Shown here: in pieces, positions 1 to 5,527 of the stretch
Layout: every line of letters starts with the position of its first letter
How positions within the stretch are numbered: the stretch's first letter is position 1
Origin: an uncultured Clostridia bacterium
GTDB taxonomy: Bacteria; Bacillota; Clostridia; Oscillospirales; Oscillospiraceae
Direction of reading: 5' to 3'
DNA length: 6,850 nucleotides
Assembly: GCA_945613045.1 (NCBI GenBank)
Contig: CALZAG010000085.1
Coordinates: 1-6,850 of the forward strand
The notes under the pieces: model-generated
Seen by the model: the letters and a program-made list of their open reading frames with translations, nothing else
Database searches by the model: none
What the model was told of the DNA's origin: nothing
Position numbers and translations under genes: made by a program

Positions 1-2
1 GG

Positions 3-35
3 AATTTGCAGCGCCTTGTGCGCTGCAAATTTTTT
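3..35 (+). terminator. Rho-independent terminator of an upstream gene
   Basis: A perfect 11-bp stem (arms 3-13 and 21-31, core ATTTGCAGCG) closes a 7-nt loop and runs straight into a tract of T residues at 30-35. This is the classic form of an intrinsic terminator for transcription entering from the left. Its gene lies outside the window. The T tract ends one base before the -35 box of the next promoter, so the two units abut. Confidence 0.85.
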
Positions 36-36
36 A

Positions 37-65
37 TTGACAAAACTGTTATAACTGTGTATATT
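37..65 (+). promoter_or_regulatory. Sigma-70/SigA promoter of the GntR-ABC operon
   Basis: TTGACA at 37-42 is a perfect -35 box. After exactly 17 bp comes TATATT at 60-65 as the -10 box. The transcript would start near 72, giving a leader of about 24 nt before the ATG at 96. The promoter is near consensus, so it should be strong unless repressed, which fits the inverted repeat lying over the -10 box. Confidence 0.8.
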
Positions 66-78
66 ACGCATATACAGT
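54..78. promoter_or_regulatory. Inverted repeat over the -10 box, probable GntR operator
   Basis: TGTATAT (58-64) and ATATACA (70-76) are exact reverse complements around TACGC. Flanking ACTG (54-57) and CAGT (75-78) extend the symmetry, offset by two bases on the left. The repeat covers the -10 box and the likely transcription start of the operon whose first gene is a GntR-type repressor. That is the usual position of an autoregulatory operator in YtrA-type cassettes. Binding by this protein is inferred, not seen. Confidence 0.6.
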
Positions 79-95
79 CAACGAGGTCAAAGCTT

Positions 96-473
96 ATGTA
101 CATTTTTATCGACAACAAAACAGAAGCGCCGATATACGAGCAGATATATGAGCAGATAAAGTCCCAGATAATAAGCGGGGAGCTGTGCGAGGACGAGGCC
201 CTTCCGTCGATACGCAATCTTGCAAAGGACCTGCGCATAAGCGTCATAACCACGAAACGGGCCTATGAGGAGCTGGAGTCGGAGGGCTTTATATACACTG
301 TAGCGGGCAAGGGCTGCTTTGTGGCGGCGAAGAACACGGAGCTGCTGCGTGAGGAAAATTTAAAGTGTATCGAGGAGCATATGCAGGAGATACGCCGCCT
401 TGCCGCCGGCTGCGGTCTGAGCCGCGGAGATATTATTGAAATGTTCAATGTTCTGGAGGAGGAATTGCCTTGA
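96..473 (+). CDS. GntR-family transcriptional regulator, YtrA subfamily
   Basis: This is a short (125 aa) DNA-binding repressor. Residues 10-77 form a GntR winged helix-turn-helix, recognisable by LPSIRNLA (36-43), the recognition-helix stretch ending RAYEELESEGFI (55-66) and the wing GKGCFV (71-76). After it there is only a short helical tail of about 48 residues and no effector domain such as FCD, UTRA or aminotransferase. That size defines the YtrA subfamily, whose members control adjacent ABC transporter genes and their own promoter. The ATG at 96 is preceded by GAGGT (83-87) at 8 nt. A longer reading from a TTG at 6 would run through the upstream terminator and the promoter, so it was rejected. 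The gene ends inside the start of the ABC ATPase gene. The likely role is repression of this operon until an inducer, perhaps an envelope-active compound, relieves it. The inducer is unknown. Confidence 0.92.
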   Translation: MYIFIDNKTEAPIYEQIYEQIKSQIISGELCEDEALPSIRNLAKDLRISVITTKRAYEELESEGFIYTVAGKGCFVAAKNTELLREENLKCIEEHMQEIRRLAAGCGLSRGDIIEMFNVLEEELP

Positions 474-1306
474 ACGCGATAGAAATAAAAAATCTGAGCA
501 AGACCTACGGAGAGTTCAAGCTCGACGATCTCAGCCTGTGCCTGCCGCAGGGCTGCATTATGGGGCTCGTAGGCGAAAACGGAGCGGGAAAGAGCACGAC
601 TATAAAGCTCATTCTCGACATGATACAGCGGGACAGCGGCACGATAAGCGTGCTCGGCCGCGATAACAAAGATAATTTCCGCCTGACCAAGGAGGATATC
701 GGAGTCGTGCTCGACTCGGTTGGCTTTCCCGAATGTCTCAACGCAAGGCAGCTTAACAGGATCATGAAAAGCAGCTACAAAAACTGGGATGAAGCGCAGT
801 TTTTCGGCTATCTGAACAAGCTGAACGTGCCCGACGGGAAGGCGTTCAAGGAGTTCTCCCGCGGTATGAAAATGAAGCTCGGCATCGCGGCGGCAATGTC
901 CCACGGCGCAAGGCTGCTGATACTGGACGAGGCCACCTCCGGACTTGACCCGGTGGCGCGGGACGAGGTGCTGGATATGTTCTCGGAGTTTACCCGAGAC
1001 GAGAAAAACTCCGTGCTCATCTCGTCGCATATAGTCAGCGACCTTGAGAAGATATGCGACTATATAGCTTTCATCCACCGCGGCAGGCTCATGCTCTGCG
1101 AGGAAAAGGATGTGCTGCTCGAGGAATACGGAATTGTGAACTGCCGTCCGGAGGAGCTTGGGCGGATACCCGAGGGCGCGGTGATCGGCCGGCGGGAGAG
1201 CGCCTACGGCGTTCGTGCGATAGTGCGGCGCTGCGCGGCGCTGGGGATGCAGATAAGCCCCGTAACTCTTGAGGAGCTTTTTGTATTCATGGTAAAGGAG
1301 GCCTGA
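470..1306 (+). CDS. ABC transporter ATP-binding protein (YtrB-like)
   Basis: This is a cytoplasmic nucleotide-binding subunit of 278 aa. Visible motifs are Walker A GENGAGKST (35-43), a signature FSRGM (129-133) in place of LSGGQ, Walker B LLILDE (149-154, catalytic Glu154), D-loop SGLD (157-160) and the H-loop His187. The Q-loop position reads VVLDS, with Asp82 where Gln is usual. The signature and DEATSGLDP wording match the export-type ATPases found beside YtrA regulators. A roughly 70-residue C-terminal extension follows the nucleotide-binding domain. The start is TTG at 470, overlapping the TGA of the regulator (471-473), with GGAGGAGGA (455-463) just upstream, so translation is probably coupled. 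It should energise the permease encoded 2 nt downstream. The direction is inferred to be export; the substrate is unknown. Confidence 0.93.
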   Translation: MNAIEIKNLSKTYGEFKLDDLSLCLPQGCIMGLVGENGAGKSTTIKLILDMIQRDSGTISVLGRDNKDNFRLTKEDIGVVLDSVGFPECLNARQLNRIMKSSYKNWDEAQFFGYLNKLNVPDGKAFKEFSRGMKMKLGIAAAMSHGARLLILDEATSGLDPVARDEVLDMFSEFTRDEKNSVLISSHIVSDLEKICDYIAFIHRGRLMLCEEKDVLLEEYGIVNCRPEELGRIPEGAVIGRRESAYGVRAIVRRCAALGMQISPVTLEELFVFMVKEA

Positions 1307-1308
1307 GC

Positions 1309-1911
1309 ATGAAAGGACTGCTGCTTAAGGATTATTACATGACGGTAAAGTACTGCCGTATGCTGATACTTATGGTGCTGATTTTTGCCGCAGTGTCGGC
1401 GGTAAGCAACAGCATTTTTCTGATAAGCTACCCGTTTATTATCGCGGGGGTGCTGCCGGTATCGCTGTACGCATATGACGAGAAAAGCGGCTGGTGCAGC
1501 TATGCAGACGCCATGCCCTACAGCAGGGCGCAGCAGGTGTCGGCAAAATACATAAGCGCGCTGGTGTTCATCTGCCTTGTGATGCTCATATGCACAGTCG
1601 GCAAGGCGCTTACCGGCGACAGCTTCATTGAGGACTTTTCGCTTCTGGTTATGCTGTGCGGAACAGGGCTGCTGTCGGCAGCGGTACTGCTGCCCTTCGT
1701 GCTTAAGTTCGGCTCCGAAAAGGGAAGATGGGCGTATTATGCGGTAATCATCATAGCCTGTGTGATCGCCGCCGCCGTATTCGATACAGGCAGTGCGGTC
1801 GCCTCAGAACTCACAGGGACCGCGGCGGCGTGCATATTGGCAGGCTGTGTTCTGCTGTTTGGGCTGTCGTGGCTTCTGTCAATAAAGATTTACGAAAAGC
1901 GGGAGCTGTGA
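1309..1911 (+). CDS. ABC-2-type transporter permease, six-helix
   Basis: This integral membrane protein of 200 aa has about six hydrophobic segments, near residues 18-33, 36-55, 81-98, 112-131, 141-158 and 172-192. The first 17 residues (MKGLLLKDYYM...) and the polar stretch between helices 2 and 3 (YDEKSGWCSYADAMPYSRAQ, 56-75) are typical of the small ABC-2 permeases paired with YtrB-like ATPases. So is the basic end SIKIYEKREL. AAAGGAGG (1294-1301) lies 7 nt before the ATG, and only 2 nt separate it from the ATPase stop. It is the only permease in the operon, so the working transporter is presumably a homodimer with two ATPase copies. The transported compound cannot be read from the sequence. 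Confidence 0.85.
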   Translation: MKGLLLKDYYMTVKYCRMLILMVLIFAAVSAVSNSIFLISYPFIIAGVLPVSLYAYDEKSGWCSYADAMPYSRAQQVSAKYISALVFICLVMLICTVGKALTGDSFIEDFSLLVMLCGTGLLSAAVLLPFVLKFGSEKGRWAYYAVIIIACVIAAAVFDTGSAVASELTGTAAACILAGCVLLFGLSWLLSIKIYEKREL

Positions 1912-1941
1912 AGAAAGCGCACGGCTTTACAGAATGATAAC

Positions 1942-1974
1942 GAAAACCCACGGAGCGGCGCTCCGTGGGTTTTC
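1942..1974. terminator. Bidirectional terminator between convergent operons
   Basis: A perfect 15-bp stem (1942-1956 with 1960-1974) encloses a 3-nt loop. The arms begin with GAAAACCCACGG and end with CCGTGGGTTTTC, so a U-rich tail is produced on both strands. It lies 30 nt after the permease stop and 4 nt past the stop of the minus-strand gene, so it probably ends both transcripts. Confidence 0.85.
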
Positions 1975-1978
1975 ATTT

Positions 1979-2752
1979 TCATCCGGACTTGTGACGTGCG
2001 TTATGTATCTTCTCGTATGCCGAGCGGTATTTGCCCGTCTGCAGTCTCGAGAAGGCGCTGAACATATGCTCGTGCACGATGTTTCGTCTTTCGACCAGCT
2101 CACGATACTTCTCTTTGAGCTCCTCTGAGTCCTGCACCTTTTCCATGATGGCTTCCGCGCCGTCATAGAGGTTTTCGCCGATGTGATCGGACACGGAGCG
2201 CAGCGCCTTTTCAAGCTCGTCGATGGCCTGCATACGGCTCTCGATCTTAAGGGCGTGAAACAGCGTGATGACAAGATCCGCGATCAGGCAGCAGGTGAGG
2301 ACTATCACGACGATGTGCCCGATACCCTGCGGGATATGGCTCAGCAGGCGGGATACGGGCGGGTGGACGAGGTAGACCGCCGCAAGGCAGCCGAGCCCCC
2401 AGATGAGTGAAAAACCGAGGCAGACATAGCCGCCCAGATTAAGGGGGTTGTTTGAGTAGTCCCAAAGCTGCTGATGGAACAGCTTCTCCGCGCAGAAGCC
2501 GACGATGAATTCGATCACGGTGCAGGCGAGTGCGGATATAAGGAACACAAGCGCGGGCTTGTCGATGACAGGCCAGGTGAGGTACAGCACGGCTATCATG
2601 CCGTAGCCGTAAATGGGGCACAGCGGCCCCAGAAGGAAACCGCGGTTTACAAACTTCCCGTGCCTGAAGGCGGCGTAGACGACTTCAGCGCACCAGCCCA
2701 GAAAGCTGTATACAAAGAAAAATCCAAGCAGCTCATATATCGTATAATTCAT
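1979..2752 (-). CDS. CmpB-type membrane protein (putative ABC transporter permease, PF06541/DUF1113)
   Basis: This membrane protein of 257 aa is recognised by its conserved N-terminal run FFFVYSFLGWCAEVVYAA (11-28), then GKFVNRGFLLGPLCPIYGYG (32-51), EKLFHQQLWDYSNNPLN (89-105) and GGYVCLGFSLIWG (107-119). These patterns mark the family called ABC_trans_CmpB or DUF1113. About five membrane segments are visible (8-28, 42-60, 66-87, 108-130, 144-166). They are followed by a charged, probably coiled-coil cytoplasmic tail (about 169-250). The ATG at 2752 has GAGGG (2763-2767) 10 nt upstream, and that site overlaps the stop of the preceding DUF308 gene, so the two genes are an operon. The transporter label in databases rests on weak grounds. 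No ATPase is adjacent on this strand, so its function should be treated as unknown. Confidence 0.85.
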   Translation of the reverse strand: MNYTIYELLGFFFVYSFLGWCAEVVYAAFRHGKFVNRGFLLGPLCPIYGYGMIAVLYLTWPVIDKPALVFLISALACTVIEFIVGFCAEKLFHQQLWDYSNNPLNLGGYVCLGFSLIWGLGCLAAVYLVHPPVSRLLSHIPQGIGHIVVIVLTCCLIADLVITLFHALKIESRMQAIDELEKALRSVSDHIGENLYDGAEAIMEKVQDSEELKEKYRELVERRNIVHEHMFSAFSRLQTGKYRSAYEKIHNARHKSG

Positions 2753-2765
2753 CCCGTGCCGGCCC

Positions 2766-3344
2766 TCAGTTTATATCGTGAAATTCCGCGTCTATGTAGT
2801 CTGCCTTCGGCTTCATGCTTTTGACCGTATACGCGGTTATCCACAGGTTTTGTATCCCGTCTGCGATGAGAGAGATGCCGAGCAGGATCATCAGGGCCGA
2901 AGCGCCCTCAAATGGGTTCATTATCAGCAGCAGGCCGCATATGCAGCTGAGTATCCCGAAAACGAGGATGCCCCACCAATATACAAGACCGAACAGTTTC
3001 GCATCGTGCGAGGTCTGGATCTTCATCGCGCCGTCGACAAGGACGAACACGCCGATGATGACCGGCATCAAGGCGGCAATATTGCCGGGATGCAGAATGA
3101 TGATGACGCCCGCGGCCACGGAGAAGATACCCAGCGCGAGGTCAAACTGAAACGCAAGGCGAAACAGGTCGTTTGAAAAATAGCTTATTATCTTTACAAG
3201 CCCGAAAAGAGTTATAAGTATGCCGACGGCGCAGCAGATCGCAACGGCCGAGGCGGAGGGGAAAGAAATAAACAGTATGCCGGCGATTATCATGGCAACC
3301 GAAATTGCTATAGAGCACCATTTTGCACAGCGAAAAAGCCTCAC
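2766..3344 (-). CDS. HdeD/DUF308-family membrane protein
   Basis: This small integral membrane protein (192 aa from the GTG start) has six hydrophobic segments arranged as repeated hairpins. Each repeat has the pattern of a glycine-rich helix, a Pro turn (SFPSAS, LHPGNIAAL, NPFEGAS) and then a helix ending in a short charged stretch (GLVKI, VDGAMKI, ADGIQN). This threefold DUF308 repeat is shared with the Escherichia coli acid-resistance membrane protein HdeD. The GTG at 3342-3344 is preferred because AAAGGAG (3353-3359) sits 8 nt before it. An in-frame ATG at 3360-3362 would give 198 aa, but it has no ribosome binding site and lies only a few bases from the predicted transcript start. The C-terminal tail (SMKPKADYIDAEFHDIN) is cytoplasmic in style. 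The CmpB-like gene follows after 13 bp. Its role in this organism is unknown. Confidence 0.85.
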   Translation of the reverse strand: MRLFRCAKWCSIAISVAMIIAGILFISFPSASAVAICCAVGILITLFGLVKIISYFSNDLFRLAFQFDLALGIFSVAAGVIIILHPGNIAALMPVIIGVFVLVDGAMKIQTSHDAKLFGLVYWWGILVFGILSCICGLLLIMNPFEGASALMILLGISLIADGIQNLWITAYTVKSMKPKADYIDAEFHDIN

Positions 3345-3352
3345 GGTAAAGT

Positions 3353-3359
3353 CTCCTTT
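3353..3359 (-). promoter_or_regulatory. Ribosome binding site that decides the DUF308 start
   Basis: On the minus strand this reads AAAGGAG, 8 nt before the GTG at 3344. It lies downstream of the alternative ATG (3362), inside the first codons of the longer reading, so it can only serve the GTG start. No comparable purine-rich site precedes the ATG. Confidence 0.7.
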
Positions 3360-3375
3360 CATTTGACATACTGAA

Positions 3376-3404
3376 AATATAGCGAAAGGATGCGTGCTTT
3401 TCCA
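3376..3404 (-). promoter_or_regulatory. Probable promoter of the DUF308-CmpB operon
   Basis: Reading the minus strand, TGGAAA (3404-3399, four of six matches to TTGACA) is followed after 17 bp by TATATT (3381-3376). Transcription would begin near 3369, leaving about 24 nt before the GTG start. It lies just after the terminator of the upstream tetR unit, so an own promoter is needed here. Confidence 0.5.
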
Positions 3405-3411
3405 TGGTCAG

Positions 3412-3445
3412 AAAAAACTTCATGCTCAGTTTTTGAGCATGAAGT
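3412..3445 (-). terminator. Rho-independent terminator after the tetR gene
   Basis: A perfect 12-bp stem (3417-3428 with 3434-3445, core CTTCATGCTC) has a 5-nt loop. On the minus strand it is followed at once by six U residues (3417-3412). It begins 14 nt beyond the tetR stop and closes the hydrolase-MFS-TetR unit. The plus strand also has a T run after the stem (3447 onward), so it could work both ways, although no plus-strand gene ends here. Confidence 0.85.
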
Positions 3446-3459
3446 GTTTTTTGTCTGAA

Positions 3460-4026
3460 TTATTGTCCGTCACCGCAGGCTTTTTCAAGGCTGCGGCGGA
3501 TGTTGCCGTCCAGAAGCCGCCCAATCCTGAGAATGACATCCTCGGGATCGCCCTTCAGGCCGCTCTGGAGCCATTCCTTGTATATCCCGACGACCGCGTG
3601 CTTATAGAACATGGCGAGGAGCTTTATGTCCTCCTCGGATGCGTCAAGCCCCTCGGCCTCTCTGCGGACGAAGCCTGTCATGATGGCTCCTGCGATGCTG
3701 TACATATAGTGCTCAAGCTCATCGCGGTTTGCCGAGCTGTAAACATGATAAACTGCGCGCTTATTTTTCAGTATGAACTGCGCGGAGTACAAAAAGCCCT
3801 CCTGCCAGCTTTTTTTCTCGCCGGCAAGCTTCAGAGCCTTTTCGGTCTCGATGATGAATATGTCCTTGAGCAGGTCGTAAATGTCGTGATAATGGTAATA
3901 AAAGGTGTTGCGGTTGATGCCGCAGTCAAGGACGATGTCCTTAACGGTTATCTTGTCCAGCGGTTTTTCGTTGAGCAGCTTTACCAGCGACGACATTATG
4001 GCGTTTTTCGTGAGGTTTCCCGACAT
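3460..4026 (-). CDS. TetR/AcrR-family transcriptional regulator, DhaS-like
   Basis: This regulator of 188 aa has an N-terminal TetR helix-turn-helix: KITVKDIVLDCGINRNTFYYHYHDIYDLLKDI spans about residues 25-56, with the recognition helix around NRNTFYYHY (38-46). The C-terminal half (about 75-180) resembles the TetR_C_8 type ligand-binding domain found in DhaS-like regulators, including the late motif MFYKHAVVGIYKEWLQSG. GGAGG (4033-4037) lies 6 nt before the ATG. The gene sits 60 bp behind the MFS transporter gene on the same strand, with a possible promoter of its own in the gap, and is followed by a terminator. By position it most likely represses the hydrolase-MFS unit, responding to a small molecule. 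The ligand and operator are not identified. Confidence 0.9.
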   Translation of the reverse strand: MSGNLTKNAIMSSLVKLLNEKPLDKITVKDIVLDCGINRNTFYYHYHDIYDLLKDIFIIETEKALKLAGEKKSWQEGFLYSAQFILKNKRAVYHVYSSANRDELEHYMYSIAGAIMTGFVRREAEGLDASEEDIKLLAMFYKHAVVGIYKEWLQSGLKGDPEDVILRIGRLLDGNIRRSLEKACGDGQ

Positions 4027-4053
4027 ATTTTTCCTCCAGGGACACTTTTATAT

Positions 4054-4083
4054 ATTGTAAGCAGAAAGGCGATGAGAAGGCAA
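4054..4083 (-). promoter_or_regulatory. Possible internal promoter of tetR
   Basis: In the gap between MFS and tetR, the minus strand reads TTGCCT (4083-4078), an 18-bp spacer, then TACAAT (4059-4054, five of six matches to TATAAT). The transcript would start about 21 nt before the ATG, just ahead of the GGAGG site. The -35 box is weak (four of six), so this is only a candidate. Readthrough from the MFS gene is also possible. Confidence 0.4.
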
Positions 4084-4086
4084 AGC

Positions 4087-5526
4087 TCAATTGTTCCTTG
4101 CCTTATACATCCTCGCGGCTATGGACATGGGGATCAGAGACAGCACCGTAACGACGGCTGCCGCGATAAACAGCTCGTTAACGGGCAGATAGCCCTCGGC
4201 GATCTTCGTTATATCGTAGCCCATCTCGACTGCGCGGTCGGCAGTGACGAAAATGAGGTTCCCGCCGTCGACCACCTGATAGACCTTCTCTCCGAAGGCG
4301 CGGCAGATGGGGTCTGCGAGCAGGGGCCCCGCGCACATCGGGAAGAATACGAAGAACATGATGCGTATGCCCTCAAACTGTCCGCGGTGCTCCTCGGGAT
4401 AGAGGCGCTTCATCCACACGGTCATGGACTGCATGAACACGACGTAGCCGACGCCCACGAGGATGATGCCGATGTAGCAGGGCCAGTTTAAGCCGATGTT
4501 GAGCGCGTTTGCCGTATCAAAGCTGCCGCTCATATTGCCGACAATGAAGTACACGAACAGACAGCCCACGATGCTTATAATTGTGGCAAAGGCCGCGACC
4601 GAGGGCACCTTTTTGTCGTTGATGACCTTGATGAAGGGTATGGATATGAGCACGGCAAGCACGAGGGGAATGCCGAGTATGAGACTGGGGTCGTTAAAGC
4701 CCAGCGTGTAGTTCATCCAGTTCATGATGTGGATGAAATAGCAGTTGTAGCCGATGAAGAAAATGCAGAGGGTGAGAAACACGAGCGCGAGCTCTTTATT
4801 GGAAGCAAAGCGCCTGAAATTAAAGGTGGAGGCAAACTGATGCCAGAAGCCGCCGTCCCTGACGGGCCTGAGCCGCGGGTCGTCCTTGAGCAGAAATATG
4901 GAGGCTATGCCCACTAAGATGGTGACCGCGCCGGCAACGGAGAAAAAAATGATGTAGCCCGCCTGCGGATTTGCCTCGGTGGCAAGGCCGCTCACGAACA
5001 TACCGCCAACAAGCGTACCGACGAGAGTGCCTATAACGGGCAGAGTCGCCGCGACGGCGCCTATCTGACCGGAGTTTGAGTCGTCCATCATGTCCGCGTA
5101 CCACGCGTTGTAGCCCGCGTCGTTTGCCATGGAGCCGAAGAAGCTCATGATAGTGTCGGCGGCGACGATGGTGACGCCGACGAGCATGACGTTGTTATAT
5201 ATGCTGTCGCGCAGATAGTGGGTCAGGCCGAAGGCGATGGTGAAGACGCCCCACAGTATCGAACCCCAGGTGATGAGCTTTTTTCGGGAGCCGATACGGT
5301 CGGAAAGCGTTCCGAAAAACAGCGCGGAGAAGGTCGTGGCGGTGGCTGAGCATATGGTCATGGCGGTCACGACGCCGAGCTGCGCGCCGAAGTCCGAGTA
5401 CAGGAAGTTTGCAAACCAGTTGTTCTCGATCACCCAGGCGATCTGCGCCGAAAAGCCGATGACCAGCAGAAGCGTCCAGTTCAGCGCTCCGATGCCTTTC
5501 TTTTTCGCGGGTATTTTGCCGCCCAT
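4087..5526 (-). CDS. Major facilitator superfamily transporter
   Basis: This secondary transporter of 479 aa in the cytoplasmic membrane has about 12 hydrophobic segments. A basic cytoplasmic start (KIPAKKK) precedes helix 1. MFS motif A appears between helices 2 and 3 as GTLSDRIGSRKK (72-83). A second family-type stretch is GYNAWYADMMDDSNSGQIGA (138-157), leading into the glycine-rich helix GTLVGTLVGG. A matching loop in the second half reads LYPEEHRGQFEG. The pattern vaguely recalls the GPH/SLC45-like sugar symporters, but I see no substrate-defining residues. The length is somewhat above the usual 400 or so because of an extended loop near the C terminus, between the last two helices (VYQVVDGGNLIF...VNELF). 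GGAGGG (5536-5541) lies 9 nt before the ATG. Only 1 nt separates this gene from the upstream hydrolase stop, so the two are co-translated. The substrate is unknown. Confidence 0.9.
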   Translation of the reverse strand: MGGKIPAKKKGIGALNWTLLLVIGFSAQIAWVIENNWFANFLYSDFGAQLGVVTAMTICSATATTFSALFFGTLSDRIGSRKKLITWGSILWGVFTIAFGLTHYLRDSIYNNVMLVGVTIVAADTIMSFFGSMANDAGYNAWYADMMDDSNSGQIGAVAATLPVIGTLVGTLVGGMFVSGLATEANPQAGYIIFFSVAGAVTILVGIASIFLLKDDPRLRPVRDGGFWHQFASTFNFRRFASNKELALVFLTLCIFFIGYNCYFIHIMNWMNYTLGFNDPSLILGIPLVLAVLISIPFIKVINDKKVPSVAAFATIISIVGCLFVYFIVGNMSGSFDTANALNIGLNWPCYIGIILVGVGYVVFMQSMTVWMKRLYPEEHRGQFEGIRIMFFVFFPMCAGPLLADPICRAFGEKVYQVVDGGNLIFVTADRAVEMGYDITKIAEGYLPVNELFIAAAVVTVLSLIPMSIAARMYKARNN

Positions 5527-5527
5527 A

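Noticed and set aside
6..95. A 30-residue N-terminal extension of the GntR protein from a TTG at 6
   Set aside because: It would cover the upstream terminator hairpin, the -35 and -10 boxes and the operator-like repeat. The ATG at 96 has a good ribosome binding site and begins the conserved domain.
263..1078. 271-codon open frame on the minus strand opposite the GntR and ABC ATPase genes
   Set aside because: It is antisense to two clearly conserved proteins, with no family motif and no ribosome binding site; it is a by-product of GC-rich codon usage.
4041..4060. Possible TetR operator around the ATATAT stretch upstream of tetR
   Set aside because: The outer ACA and TGT match, but the inside is not symmetric, so it is no better than chance in AT-rich sequence.
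3394..4491. 365-codon plus-strand open frame opposite tetR and the end of the MFS gene
   Set aside because: It runs through the terminator at 3412-3445 and the tetR/MFS gap, its translation is rich in His, Asp and Val without any recognisable domain, and both opposite genes are well supported.
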